A stretch of 64,000 nt of DNA from Candidatus Palauibacter poriticola. GTDB taxonomy: Bacteria > Gemmatimonadota > Gemmatimonadetes > Palauibacterales > Palauibacteraceae. The notes below the pieces were generated by a model. The model saw nothing but the letters and a program-made list of their open reading frames with translations, ran no database searches and was not told where the DNA came from. The DNA lies in contig JAAXHJ010000092.1 of the NCBI GenBank assembly GCA_012270965.1, forward strand, positions 31,574 through 95,573, in the 5' to 3' direction. The position numbers and the translations under genes are program-made. How positions within the stretch are numbered: position 1 is the first letter of the stretch; each line of letters opens with the position of its first letter. Below, piece by piece: positions 37,595 to 46,043 of the stretch.

Positions 37595-38656
37595 TTAGGT
37601 GTTCAGATATGCGCGGATGGCCCGCTCCAGCTTCTCCACGACGTCCTCGGCGCGGATCCTCGACATGCGCCGGGGCCGGGTGGCCCGGGACGGCCTGCGC
37701 TCGCCGCCGGAGCCGGCCAGGCCGCAAAACCGGTCCACCGTGAGATCCGTGAACCGGCCGTAGGGACCGCTGCGTTGGGGGTCCGTGTACCCGTACAGTC
37801 CGATCGTCGGCGTCCCCAGCGCCACCGCCATGTGCAGAGGACCCGTGTCCGGCGCCAGCACGAGATCGCTCGCGGAGAGCCGGCCCGCCAACTCCCTCAG
37901 CGTTCCGCCCAGCGCGACGCGCGGCGGAACCCCGCACAACTCCCCGAGGCGGTGGGCATCCCGCAGCTCCTCTTCGGAGTCTCCTCCCAGGAGGACGGGC
38001 CGAAGACCCAGGTCGCCGGCCGCCACGTCGATTACCCGCGCCGTCCCCTCGAGGGTCCAGTTTCGGCGGGCGTTGGAACTCCGCGGCACGACCGCAAGCA
38101 CCGGGCGCGAGAATCCCTCCCGCCACCGCGCCGAGACCCGCCGCTCCTCCTCCGTGAAATGAAAGTGCCATTCCAGGCATCGCGGGACGCCGAGGTGATC
38201 GAGGAACTCGAACAGCTCGTCCTGAATGTGGGCCGCGGGGGCCGGCTGGATGCGGCGATTCGTGGCCATCCAGCTCAGGTCGCGCGCGCGTGCGCGGTCG
38301 TGGCCGAGGCGCTCCGGGGCGCGCAGGAGACGCGTGACCATCCCTCCCTTGAAGTTCGGCTGCAGGCAGATGACGAGATCGAACGTTTCTCCCGCCACCT
38401 CGCGCCGGAAGCGGGAATAGGCGCGGGCACCGAGCCGCCGGTGGAAGAGCAGGATCCGGTCCACGTCCGGCCGGGCGTCCATCAGCGTAGCCGGGCCCGG
38501 TTGCAGCACCCAGGTGATGTGTGCGCCGGGCCACGCCCGCCGGAGGGACGCGACGATGGGCATCCCTTGCACGGTGCTTCCCACCGCGCTCATGAGCACG
38601 ATGGCGACGCGGCGCGGCGGAGCACCCGCGCCTTGCGGGGATCTATCGGCCCGCAT
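37595..38656 (-). CDS. Family 9 glycosyltransferase (heptosyltransferase-like)
   Basis: This 353-residue GT-B enzyme contains VAIVLMSAVGSTVQGMPIVASLRRAWPGAHITWVLQ at the N-terminus. The C-terminal donor-site region has ALGGTLRELAGRLSASDLVLAPDTGPLHMAVALGTPTIGLYG, typical of ADP-heptose:LPS heptosyltransferases. It should extend the LPS core, although the exact sugar is unknown. The ATG at 38656 is used; the codons before it are the reverse reading of the lptF upstream region. It is divergent from lptF with about 105 bp between the starts. Confidence 0.88.
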   Translation of the reverse strand: MRADRSPQGAGAPPRRVAIVLMSAVGSTVQGMPIVASLRRAWPGAHITWVLQPGPATLMDARPDVDRILLFHRRLGARAYSRFRREVAGETFDLVICLQPNFKGGMVTRLLRAPERLGHDRARARDLSWMATNRRIQPAPAAHIQDELFEFLDHLGVPRCLEWHFHFTEEERRVSARWREGFSRPVLAVVPRSSNARRNWTLEGTARVIDVAAGDLGLRPVLLGGDSEEELRDAHRLGELCGVPPRVALGGTLRELAGRLSASDLVLAPDTGPLHMAVALGTPTIGLYGYTDPQRSGPYGRFTDLTVDRFCGLAGSGGERRPSRATRPRRMSRIRAEDVVEKLERAIRAYLNT

Positions 38657-38762
38657 CTTGGTATGGAAGTTGGCGGACCGCGACGAGGCCGCGGGGCGGA
38701 ACCGGCGCCGGGAAGACCCGCCCGGGCTGACAACGGCCCGAAAACACAGTAATCTCCGGGCG

Positions 38763-40274
38763 ATGCGAACTCTCACCCGCTATATTCTGCGCCGTCACGC
38801 CGCGCCGTTCATCTTCGCCGCCATCGGCACCACGGTGCTGCTCCTCCTCGACCAGGTGAGCAAGCGCTTCGAGAGGCTCATCGGCAAGGACCTCGAGTGG
38901 ACCGTGATCGCCGAGGTCTTCATCTACTCGATCCCCTTCATCATCGCCCAGACGCTGCCGATGGCGGTGCTCATCGCGGTTCTGTACGTCTTCAGCCGGA
39001 TGGAGGGCGACTTCGAGATCACCGCCATCAAGGCGAGCGGCATCCCCCTGTCGCGCGTGCTGGCCCCGCTCCTCGTCTGCGCCGTCATTCTGGCCGGCGG
39101 CATGACCTGGTTCAACAACACGGTCCTGCCGCAGTCGAACCATCACCTGCAGGTGTTGCTCACGGGGATCGGCCGCAAGACGCCGACCTTCAACCTTCGG
39201 GAACATACGATCAACGAAGTGCTCCCGTCCTACGTCTACGTACACCCCGGCATGATCGACCGGGAGGAGAGCGTGGTCCACGACGTCGCGATCTATGATG
39301 AGCGGAATGGCCAGGAGAGCCGCTCAATCTACGCGACCCGCGGGAAGATGGGTTTCTCGGAGGAGGGGGAAGACCTCTACTTCGACCTCGAGGACGGCGT
39401 CGTCCAAGTGCGCATGAACGAGCGCCCGCACGCCTTCCGCCGCATCGCCTTCGAGCAGATGCTGCTCAAGATCCCGGATGTGGCGAACGGGCTCGAACGC
39501 GATACCGCCGCCATGCGCGGCGATCGCGAGATGAACATCGCCGACATGCGCGCGGAGGCGGATCGCGGCGCGCAGATGGTGGACGCGGCGCGTTTGGAGA
39601 GCTTTGCGTACGCGCGGGCGATCACCGACATGCTGCTGGATTTCGAGCAACCTCTCGCCGACGCGCCAACTTCGGCGACCGGGGCCGGGCCGGCGGGCCG
39701 CACCCGTCCCCCGCGGGGCGAGACCGTCGACTGGAAGGATGAGCTCCCCGACGCGGAACGCGCCGATTGGGACATCGATCTCCGCGGCCGGCGAGACGAC
39801 CTCCCCGCGACGCCGAAGACGTCCGCGCGTCCCGAGACCGAGCCGGGTTCCGCGCGCGAAGCCGCCGCGCCGGATTCCACGACACAGGTCGCCGAGAGCG
39901 CGGCCCGCCGCTTCTACACCGCATTCGATGCGGCGAACCAGTTCCAGTCCTACGCGGAGCGCGAAGGCACGGGCCTCCGCCGGATCAACCAGTACTGGGT
40001 CGAGATTCACAAGAAGGGGACGATCCCGGCCGCGTGCATCGTCTTCGTCCTCCTCGGGGCCCCGATCGCCGTCCGGTTCCCGCGCGGGGGCGTCGCGCTC
40101 GTCGTCGGCGTCAGCCTCGGCTTCTTCGGAGCGTATTACGTGTCGCTCATCGGCGGCGAGCAACTCTCGGACCGCCTTTGGATCTCGCCGCTCGTGGCCA
40201 TGTGGGCCCCGAACATCCTGTTCGGCGCCTTCGGGCTCTTGGCCCTGGCGCGCTCGACCAAGGTGATGCGCTGA
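38763..40274 (+). CDS. lptF: LPS export permease LptF (YjgP/YjgQ family)
   Basis: This 503-residue inner-membrane protein starts MRTLTRYILRRHAAPFIFAAIGTTVLLLL and has two membrane helices, then FSRMEGDFEITAIKASGIPLSRVLAPLLV, a periplasmic beta-jellyroll region and three C-terminal helices. LptF and LptG form the permease that lifts LPS with LptB. An insertion of about 100 residues rich in Pro, Ala, Asp and Arg (around residues 298-400) lies before the last helices and makes it longer than usual. The following gene is lptG, 4 bp away. Confidence 0.9.
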   Translation: MRTLTRYILRRHAAPFIFAAIGTTVLLLLDQVSKRFERLIGKDLEWTVIAEVFIYSIPFIIAQTLPMAVLIAVLYVFSRMEGDFEITAIKASGIPLSRVLAPLLVCAVILAGGMTWFNNTVLPQSNHHLQVLLTGIGRKTPTFNLREHTINEVLPSYVYVHPGMIDREESVVHDVAIYDERNGQESRSIYATRGKMGFSEEGEDLYFDLEDGVVQVRMNERPHAFRRIAFEQMLLKIPDVANGLERDTAAMRGDREMNIADMRAEADRGAQMVDAARLESFAYARAITDMLLDFEQPLADAPTSATGAGPAGRTRPPRGETVDWKDELPDAERADWDIDLRGRRDDLPATPKTSARPETEPGSAREAAAPDSTTQVAESAARRFYTAFDAANQFQSYAEREGTGLRRINQYWVEIHKKGTIPAACIVFVLLGAPIAVRFPRGGVALVVGVSLGFFGAYYVSLIGGEQLSDRLWISPLVAMWAPNILFGAFGLLALARSTKVMR

Positions 40275-40278
40275 CCCC

Positions 40279-41355
40279 GTGAAGCTGCTCGACCGCTACG
40301 TCCTCCTCCAGTTCCTGCGGATCTTCGCGGCCTGCGCGCTCGGCGTGCCGTTCCTCTTCATGGTCATCGATATCGCCGACAACCTCGACAGATTCCTCGA
40401 CCAGGGGTCCACCTGGCCCGAGATCATCCTCCACTACGTGTACGAGTTTCCGTACCAGTCGCTGCTCGGGTTTCCGATTGCGGCCCTGCTCGGGTCCGTG
40501 TTCACGGTGGCCTCCATGTCCCGGCACTTCGAGGTCGCGGCCGCCAAGGCGGGCGGCGTTTCCTTCTATCGGCTCGTCTTCCCGATGATCTGCGGCGCCA
40601 CGCTGCTCAGTCTTGTCGCGCTCGGTCTCACGGAACTCGTCGCCGTGACGACCCGGAAATCGGCCGAAGTCCTCGAGCGGGAGGAGGCTCGCAGCCAGAC
40701 GATCCGGAACTCCTTCGTCTACCGGGGGGACGACGGCCTCGTGTACAAGGCGCGATTGCTCGACGCGCGCGAGGGCCGCATGGACGACATACAGATCGAA
40801 CGGAGGGGATCGGAGCCCGACTTCCCCACCGTACACATCACGGCCAACACGGCGCAGTACGACTCGGCGTCGTCGCGCTGGGTGCTTCAGCAGGGGTGGA
40901 TGCGGGAGTTCCGCGGCCCGGAAGAGGTGACCGCCTACGAGTTTGGCGAGTTGTTCGTGCGACAACTGGATGAGACGCCCGAGGAGCTGCAGGCCAGACC
41001 CAAGGAACCGGACGAGATGCGCTACGCGGAGCTGGGGCGCCTCATCGAGTCCGTCGAACGATCGGGCGGCACGACCAACGGGCTCAGAACCTCTCGCGCG
41101 CTGCGTATCGCCTTCCCCTTCACGTGCCTCGTGATCGCGGTGTTCGGGATGCCGCTTGCGCACAGCAACAAGCGCGGCGGGGCGCCGACCTCGATCGGGA
41201 TCGCGCTCGGCACGACGATCCTCTTTCTGACCCTGATCCGCATCGCCGAAGCGATGGGTGCCGGAGGGGCGCTGTCACCCGCGGCGGCGGCCTGGCTGCC
41301 CAACATCATCTTCTTTTTCACCGGGCTCCTGCTCTTCGCGAAACTGCGGACCTAG
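40279..41355 (+). CDS. lptG: LPS export permease LptG
   Basis: This 358-residue paralogue of LptF begins MKLLDRYVLLQFLRIFAACALGVPFLFMVIDIADNLD, with the typical first helix. It also has YQSLLGFPIAALLGSVFTVASMSRHFEVAAAKAGGVSFYRLVFPMI, a periplasmic domain and three C-terminal helices ending TGLLLFAKLRT. It uses GTG at 40279, 4 bp after the lptF stop. Together the two genes supply the membrane part of the LPS exporter; the LptB ATPase is not in this window. Confidence 0.92.
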   Translation: MKLLDRYVLLQFLRIFAACALGVPFLFMVIDIADNLDRFLDQGSTWPEIILHYVYEFPYQSLLGFPIAALLGSVFTVASMSRHFEVAAAKAGGVSFYRLVFPMICGATLLSLVALGLTELVAVTTRKSAEVLEREEARSQTIRNSFVYRGDDGLVYKARLLDAREGRMDDIQIERRGSEPDFPTVHITANTAQYDSASSRWVLQQGWMREFRGPEEVTAYEFGELFVRQLDETPEELQARPKEPDEMRYAELGRLIESVERSGGTTNGLRTSRALRIAFPFTCLVIAVFGMPLAHSNKRGGAPTSIGIALGTTILFLTLIRIAEAMGAGGALSPAAAAWLPNIIFFFTGLLLFAKLRT

Positions 41356-41398
41356 CCATCCGTGGCTGCCGCCCCGCTCTCGCAGCCCAACCCTGGTG

Positions 41399-42361
41399 CT
41401 AGCGGGTCGCGTCGATCCGTTCGATGTCCGTTCGCACCATGAGGCGGATCATATCCTCGAACGACATGCGGGGCTCCCAGCCCAACCGCCGCTTCGCCTT
41501 TGACGGGTCGGCGCAGAGCCGCTCGACCTCGGCGGGCCGCAGGAGCGCGGGATCCTGCTCGACGTGCTCGCGCCAGTCGCGCCCGATCTCATCGAAGGCG
41601 ATCTCGATCAGGCGTTGCACGGAGTGCGTCGCGCCGGTGCCGATCACGTAGTCTTCCGGCGTCTCCGCGCGCAGCATGAGCCACATCGCTTCGACGTAGT
41701 CGCCCGCGAATCCCCAGTCGCGCTCCGCCTTGAGGTTCCCGATCGGCAGACGGTCGGCGAGCCCGTGGTGGATGCGGGCCGCCTCCCAACTCACCTTGCG
41801 CGTGACGAACTCCCGCCCCCGCCGGGGACTCTCGTGGTTGAAGAGGATGCCGCTCGTCGCGAACAGGTTGTAGCTCTCCCGGTAGTTCACCGTGATGAAG
41901 TGGCCGTACACCTTCGCGACGCCGTACGGGCTGCGCGGATAGAAGGGCGTGTCCTCGTTCTGCGGCGTCTCCCGCACCCTCCCGAACATCTCCGAGGAGG
42001 AGGCCTGGTAGAAACGGATCGTGTTGTCGACCGCGCGGATCGCCTCGAGCATGCGCGTGACGCCCAGCGCCGTGAACTCCCCCGTCAGCAGCGGCTGCTC
42101 CCAGGAAGTGGGGACGAAGGACTGCGCGGCGAGGTTGTACACCTCCCGCGGGCCCGCGCGTTCGAGAACGCGGATGAGCGACAGCTGATCGAGGAGGTCC
42201 GCCTGGTGGAGCGCGACCCGATCCCGGAGATGCGAGATGCGGTCGTACTTCTCCACGGAGGAACGGCGCACGACGCCGTGCACCTCGTACCCCTTGTCGA
42301 GCAGGAACTCGGCCAAGTACGAGCCATCCTGTCCCGTGATGCCGGTGATGAGCGCGATCAT
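41399..42361 (-). CDS. gmd: GDP-mannose 4,6-dehydratase
   Basis: This 320-residue short-chain dehydratase converts GDP-mannose to GDP-4-keto-6-deoxymannose, a step to fucose, rhamnose and other deoxysugars of surface polysaccharides. Motifs are IALITGITGQDGSYLAEFLL (cofactor), VVRRSS, NLAAQSFVPTSW, ASSSEMFG, YPRSPYGVAKVYGHF (Tyr-x3-Lys), GILFNHESPRRG and DPSKAKRRLGWEP. The ATG at 42361 gives the normal length. No fucose synthase or reductase partner is seen nearby. Confidence 0.95.
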   Translation of the reverse strand: MIALITGITGQDGSYLAEFLLDKGYEVHGVVRRSSVEKYDRISHLRDRVALHQADLLDQLSLIRVLERAGPREVYNLAAQSFVPTSWEQPLLTGEFTALGVTRMLEAIRAVDNTIRFYQASSSEMFGRVRETPQNEDTPFYPRSPYGVAKVYGHFITVNYRESYNLFATSGILFNHESPRRGREFVTRKVSWEAARIHHGLADRLPIGNLKAERDWGFAGDYVEAMWLMLRAETPEDYVIGTGATHSVQRLIEIAFDEIGRDWREHVEQDPALLRPAEVERLCADPSKAKRRLGWEPRMSFEDMIRLMVRTDIERIDATR

Positions 42362-42580
42362 GGCGGCCGAATATGCGCGGCCGGCGCGCTGCGGCCAAAC
42401 TGGCGCGGCGGACGCGGGGCGGCGTCGCGGCGGACGCCAGCCCGGCTGCGCGCTGCCGCTTGACCGAAGACAACCCGAAGCCGACATTCCCCGTCCCGCA
42501 GCCGGCAGGACTGCCGGAGGCCGAAGGCCGAAGACAGAGGAGGTCTCGCGATCCCGCGCACGACGCCCGTTCCGGAATGG

Positions 42581-43633
42581 GTGCCCGATCTGCCCGCGAC
42601 CCCGGGCGTCTACGTCTTCGTGGATGCACACGGGCATCCCCTCTACGTGGGTAAGAGCGTGAATCTGCGCCGGCGCGTGCGGGGCTACTTCTACTCGGGC
42701 GGGCCGTCGAACGAGCGTCTGGCCGAGATGTTGCGGATCGCCCGGGGCGTCGAGGCACACCCGACCGGGAGCGACCTCGAGGCGCGACTCGTCGAGGCGG
42801 AGCGAATCCTCGGCCAGCGTCCGCCCTACAACAAAGCGCTCAAGCGGCGCGACGCCGGCTGGTATCTGGAACTGCGCCGGAACGAGCCCTTCCCGCGGCT
42901 GCGCGTCGTGCGCCGGCCGCGCCGGGCCGGGGCGCGCTACGTCGGCCCCTTCCGGAGTCGTCAGTTGCCCGAGCGCATCCGCCGCCTCGTGGAGAAGATT
43001 TGCCGGCTGCGGAGTTGCGCCGAGTCGGTGCGCCCGGACTCCGCGCGGAGCCCGTGCATGCAGTTCGACATGGGCCTCTGCACCGCGCCCTGCGCGCGCC
43101 GCGTGGGACTCAACGGCTATCGGCGGCAGGCGGAGGCGGCCAGGCGCCTGCTCGCCGACCCGGGCTACGCCTGGGAACTCATGGACCGGATCACGGAGGC
43201 GCGCGACGCCGCCTCCGAGGGACTGGAGTTCGAGCGGGCCGCGGCGGCGCAACTCCGTCTCGACTGGATCGGGGAACTCGAGGAACTTCGGTTCCTGTTG
43301 GAGCCGGAAGCGGAACCGCACTCCTGGCTCATCGTGCTCCCCGGGCTCGATGAAGCGCACCGCATGCTCCAGCCGGTGGCGCATGGGCAAGTGCTCCGGC
43401 GACGCCGAGTGGCGTGGGTCGAGGGTGCCTGGGAGGAGGCCGTGGAAGACGCCTGCTACGCCGTGCGAGTGGCGGAATTGCGGGTGCCCACCGTGCTCTC
43501 GCCGCGGGAATCCGTGCCCAGCGCCATGGTCGGCCGCTGGCTCGAGGAGGGCGCTGCCGACGGACACGCGATCAACCTGACCCGCCTCGACGGGGCCGGC
43601 GCCATCGATCAACTTCGGCGTCTCGCCTCCTGA
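42581..43633 (+). CDS. UvrC-like GIY-YIG nuclease lacking the RNase H-like half
   Basis: This 350-residue protein has the GIY-YIG core (TPGVYVFVDAHGHPLYVGKSVNLRRRVRGYF) and NKALKRRDAGWYLEL, as in UvrC. It has the UvrC-type cysteine cluster (RLRSC...PCMQFDMGLCTAPC, a likely [4Fe-4S] site) and a UVR-like segment (EGLEFERAAAAQLRLDWIGEL). The second, RNase H-like nuclease and the HhH tail of full UvrC are absent, so it resembles Cho-type single-incision enzymes. The GTG at 42581 has no ribosome site. A strong AGAGGAGGT at 42536-42544 instead precedes an in-frame ATC at 42551. Confidence 0.82.
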   Translation: MPDLPATPGVYVFVDAHGHPLYVGKSVNLRRRVRGYFYSGGPSNERLAEMLRIARGVEAHPTGSDLEARLVEAERILGQRPPYNKALKRRDAGWYLELRRNEPFPRLRVVRRPRRAGARYVGPFRSRQLPERIRRLVEKICRLRSCAESVRPDSARSPCMQFDMGLCTAPCARRVGLNGYRRQAEAARRLLADPGYAWELMDRITEARDAASEGLEFERAAAAQLRLDWIGELEELRFLLEPEAEPHSWLIVLPGLDEAHRMLQPVAHGQVLRRRRVAWVEGAWEEAVEDACYAVRVAELRVPTVLSPRESVPSAMVGRWLEEGAADGHAINLTRLDGAGAIDQLRRLAS

Positions 43634-43690
43634 CGCCGGCCGCGGAACCCGGTCACGGTCAACCGGATTCTGGTTCCCATGCTCGGGAAC

Positions 43691-43804
43691 TCAGACGTCG
43701 TCTGGGCTGTCAGGCTGTCTTCGCATTCTTCCGCCGGCGTAAGAACCCTCGAACAGCCCCTCAAGCCGGGCCATCCGCTCCCTCAGATCCCCGATCTCGC
43801 GCAT
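43691..43804 (-). CDS. Candidate small coiled-coil protein overlapping the TVP38-family gene
   Basis: This 37-codon frame encodes MREIGDLRERMARLEGLFEG plus a short polar tail. It begins inside the 3' end of the TVP38-family gene and continues past its stop. The leucine and methionine spacing suggests a short coiled coil. GAGGTGGAAG sits just before the ATG. It is too short to be sure that it is expressed. Confidence 0.3.
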   Translation of the reverse strand: MREIGDLRERMARLEGLFEGSYAGGRMRRQPDSPDDV

Positions 43805-44648
43805 CTTCCACCTCGGTCAACGCCTTCTGCAGTTCGCGCCGGGCCACGCGCGTGACCAGGACGACGACGGCGGCCGTCGCGGCGAGGCCCGCCACGAGCA
43901 GCGCGGTCTGCCCCCAGCTCGCCGCGCCACCGGACGCCTCGGCCACCTCCGCCCCGGCCGCGCCGATGTACACGTACAGGAGCGTTCCCGGGAACATCCC
44001 CACGAGCGAGGCCGCGACGTACTGGTGGAAGGTGGCGCCCGTGAGGCCGTAGAAGTAGTTCTGCGCGCTGAATGGAAACACCGGTGAGAGGCGGGTGAGG
44101 AAGACGATGCGCCAACCCTGGGTTTCGACCGCGCGGTCGATCGCCCGCAGCGCGGGGCGGTTGGCGAGGAGTCTCTCGACGCGGCCGCGCAGCACGTAGC
44201 GGGCGATGAGGAAGGCGAGTGCGGCCCCGACGTTCGCGCCCACGAACACGGTGAGGGTGCCGAGCGCGAGACCGAACGTGACGCCTCCCGCGATCGTCAG
44301 CGCCGAACCCGGCACGAAGAGCACCACGGCGAGAGCGTAGAAGAGTCCGAAGAAGAAGGGTCCCAGCCACCCCAGCCCAGCGGTGGTCTCGCGCAGCCAG
44401 GTGACGAGTCGCGCCAGAAGGCCCAATTCCTCCTCGGAGGCGGACTCCGACGCTTGGGCCGCGTGCGCGGGGATCGGCGAGCCGGCCACGAGGGCGGGTG
44501 GCCCGCCGAACTCCGGACCCGCGCGGGGCGAAGCGGCATCGACCGCGCGCGCCGCCGACCCCGGCACGAGGACACCCAGAAGGAGCGCGGCCCAAGCGGC
44601 CGCCCAAACCCGTCGTCCGCTTCGCCTCGGCCAGGACCCGGGAATCAC
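43761..44648 (-). CDS. TVP38/TMEM64 (VTT-domain) family membrane protein
   Basis: This 295-residue protein has an N-terminal signal-like segment (VWAAAWAALLLGVLVPGSAARA), a polar stretch and a VTT domain. The domain shows GPFFFGLFYALAVVLFVPGSALTIAGGVTFG, VGANVGAALAFLIARYVLRGRVE, FLTRLSPVFPFSAQNYFYGLTG and VGMFPGTLLYVYIGAAG. Relatives include DedA, implicated in lipid scrambling. The GTG start shares its first base with the stop of the P1 peptidase gene (TAGTG), so the two are translated together. Confidence 0.85.
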   Translation of the reverse strand: MIPGSWPRRSGRRVWAAAWAALLLGVLVPGSAARAVDAASPRAGPEFGGPPALVAGSPIPAHAAQASESASEEELGLLARLVTWLRETTAGLGWLGPFFFGLFYALAVVLFVPGSALTIAGGVTFGLALGTLTVFVGANVGAALAFLIARYVLRGRVERLLANRPALRAIDRAVETQGWRIVFLTRLSPVFPFSAQNYFYGLTGATFHQYVAASLVGMFPGTLLYVYIGAAGAEVAEASGGAASWGQTALLVAGLAATAAVVVLVTRVARRELQKALTEVEDARDRGSEGADGPA

Positions 44649-45988
44649 TACGGTCTTTCCAAGCGGTTATGCGCCGCGAGGATGCGCCGCACTTCATCGT
44701 GCGGGAGTCCGGGCACGAGGTTGCCGTCGCGCCCCACCATGGTCCGGCCCGCGACCATCGCGTTCGTGATCGCCTCTTCCGTGGCCTGGGCCGTCGCGAG
44801 CAAGAGCGGTGAAATGGCGTCGTTGGACATCATCTCGACGGTCGTGTTCCCGTCCCGGCTCCACGCCCCGCTGTTCGCCGTCGAGAAGGCGATGAAGATG
44901 TCCCCGGAACTGTTCGCCCCGTAGCCCCCCATGCGCCCGATCCCGATCGGCGCCCGGCGCGCGAGCCGCTTCAACTGGTGCGGCAGCAGCGGAGCGTCCG
45001 TCGCGATGACGACGATGATCGAACCGAGACCGTCGAACGCGCCCGCGTCCGCCGCGCCACCCGCGCCGCCGGGTGGCGCACCGCCCTGACCGCCGGGCGG
45101 CGTCCAGTCGAGGAGTTCCCGCCCCACCGGCACGCCCGCGATCAGCAACTCCGGCCGGCGCCCGTAGTTGCACTGCACGAGAACGCCGACGGTGTAGTCC
45201 CCCGCGAGCCGGGACGAGGTCCCGATCCCCCCCTTGAACGAGTTGCAGACCATGCCGGTCCCGCCGCCGGCCGATCCCTCGGTGACGGCACCCGAGGCGG
45301 CACTCTCGATCGCCGCGAACACGTGTTCCTTGCCGACGTGGAACCCGTTGATGTCGTTGAGCCGTCCGTCCCAAGTCTCCGCCACCAGCGGCAGGCTCCA
45401 CCAGATCCCGGGGGCGATGGGATGGTTCGCGCGCGCGTCGCGGGACCACTCTATGACCGCTTGGTGAACGTCGCCCACGCTGTGAGTGTTCGTGATCATC
45501 ACGGGACCCTCGAGGAAGCCCGACTCCTCGACCCAGGTCGTCCCCGTCATTTCGCCGTTCCCGTTCAACGAGTACCACCCGGCGAAGACGGGCTCGTAGC
45601 TCTCGGTGCGCGGAAGCACGGCGGTCACGCCCGTGCGCACGGGGCCCTCCCCGACGACGAGCGCCCCCTCCCCTTCGATGATCGTCGCGTGTCCGACCCG
45701 GACGCCGGCCACATCCGTTATCGCGTTCCAGGCTCCGGGCTCTCCCGGGAACGGGATCCCAAGGTCGCGCGCCCGCGGCGGGGTCTGGGCGTCGAGCGCG
45801 CGGGAGGTCGGCGCTCCGGTGGCCAGCACCGCGGCCGCGGTGGCCAGCACTCCGACGGTCCGCACCCGGGCGACGGCAACCAGCACTCCGGTGGTCAGCA
45901 CTCCGTTGGTCAGGACTCGGGCGACGGCGGCCAGCGTCGGCGCGATCGGGCGCCCGCGGGCCGATCCCGTTCGTTGCGGGAAGAACAT
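44648..45988 (-). CDS. P1-family (DmpA-like) peptidase, exported
   Basis: This is a 446-residue self-processing Ntn-type aminopeptidase. After a repetitive signal-like region it shows PGEPGAWNAITDVAGVRVGHATI, GGGTGMVCNSFKGGIGTSSR, YTVGVLVQCNYG and GSIIVVIATDAPLLPHQLKRLARRA. The Ser after Gly in this last motif is the expected nucleophile and new N-terminus after autocleavage. MGGYGANSSGDIFIAFSTAN follows. The ATG at 45988 has GGAGGTGTCG before it. The signal region holds DNA repeats (about 45821-45940). It probably trims peptides in the periplasm. Confidence 0.88.
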   Translation of the reverse strand: MFFPQRTGSARGRPIAPTLAAVARVLTNGVLTTGVLVAVARVRTVGVLATAAAVLATGAPTSRALDAQTPPRARDLGIPFPGEPGAWNAITDVAGVRVGHATIIEGEGALVVGEGPVRTGVTAVLPRTESYEPVFAGWYSLNGNGEMTGTTWVEESGFLEGPVMITNTHSVGDVHQAVIEWSRDARANHPIAPGIWWSLPLVAETWDGRLNDINGFHVGKEHVFAAIESAASGAVTEGSAGGGTGMVCNSFKGGIGTSSRLAGDYTVGVLVQCNYGRRPELLIAGVPVGRELLDWTPPGGQGGAPPGGAGGAADAGAFDGLGSIIVVIATDAPLLPHQLKRLARRAPIGIGRMGGYGANSSGDIFIAFSTANSGAWSRDGNTTVEMMSNDAISPLLLATAQATEEAITNAMVAGRTMVGRDGNLVPGLPHDEVRRILAAHNRLERP

Positions 45989-46043
45989 CGACACCTCCAC
46001 GCGAGGGGCTATGTGATTCGTTGTGATTCGGTCTATTCGGTCA

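Noticed and set aside
43674..43691. GTTCCC-ATGCTC-GGGAAC hairpin between convergent genes
   Set aside because: The 6-bp stem without a T-tract is too weak to call a terminator.
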